Source: Selaginella moellendorffii
Lineage: Eukaryota > Streptophyta > Lycopodiopsida > Selaginellales > Selaginellaceae
Direction: 5' to 3'
DNA: 26,397 nucleotides
NCBI RefSeq assembly: GCF_000143415.4
Contig: NW_003314491.1
Coordinates: 1 to 26,397, forward strand
The notes beneath the pieces are model-generated. The model saw only the letters and a list, made by a program, of their open reading frames with translations, ran no database searches and was not told the origin of the DNA. The position numbers and the translations under genes are program-made. Below are positions 26,320-26,397 of this stretch, piece after piece (within the stretch, counting starts at the first letter, position 1; the number at the start of each line of letters is the position of its first letter).

Positions 26320-26397
26320 TGGCCCCTGCTAGCCTATTGCCATATTCCTTTTGCCTTGCTGCAACTGTATATATTTTTGTATGGGTGACTAGTCACG

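Overview
This is eukaryotic nuclear DNA, most likely from a plant-lineage genome. The signs are a short run of TTTAGGG-type telomere units (about 25180-25204), an LTR retrotransposon with a primer-binding site for initiator Met-tRNA, and GT-AG introns. Most of the introns I can place are only 38-57 nt long. Such short introns would suit a compact-intron lineage such as a spikemoss (Selaginella), but that is a guess and I cannot name the species.

With later insertions set aside, the window is a unit of about 13 kb carrying two convergent genes. (1) Plus strand, 294-11041: an RNase H-like, transposase/integrase-like gene of the large family I remember as DUF7869. It is now broken by a 7.6-kb LTR retrotransposon (664-8264) and two in-frame stops. 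(2) Minus strand, 23644-17929: an 11-exon gene for a protein of about 1,679 residues. It joins a ParB/sulfiredoxin-like domain, a long unassigned middle, a very acidic stretch, Pro/Thr-rich repeats and a C-terminal FCP1/NIF-type phosphatase-like domain. Its exon phases close across ten introns except for one missing base in an A-run.

The most unusual signal is a family of about 26 copies of a roughly 24-bp near-perfect palindrome. The arm is AATGGCRTGWGG, followed by its reverse complement. It lies in first introns, in tiny internal introns, in UTRs, in upstream regions and twice inside coding repeats. I see none in the LTR element or in the second retroelement block (about 12.15-17.5 kb). 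Several 38-54-nt introns of gene 2 consist largely of this palindrome, which looks like an introner (intron-generating element) or a hairpin-assisted intron. Since gene 2 encodes a ParB-like fold, it is tempting but unproven that the palindromes are its binding sites.

Layout: 1-106, copy of a direct repeat seen again at 26113-26219 (5' exon and start of intron 1). 294-663, 5' end of gene 1. 664-8264, LTR element without recognisable gag-pol. 8270-11041, rest of gene 1. 11042-12150, tail region with a small ORF. About 12150-17510, AT-rich block holding an old inverted copy of the same retroelement family with a LINE fragment inside it. 17929-23644, gene 2. 23645-25920, its upstream region with GC-rich tandem repeats and repeated palindrome modules. 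25920-26397, a second copy of the gene 1 5' region, so another unit may begin just beyond the window.
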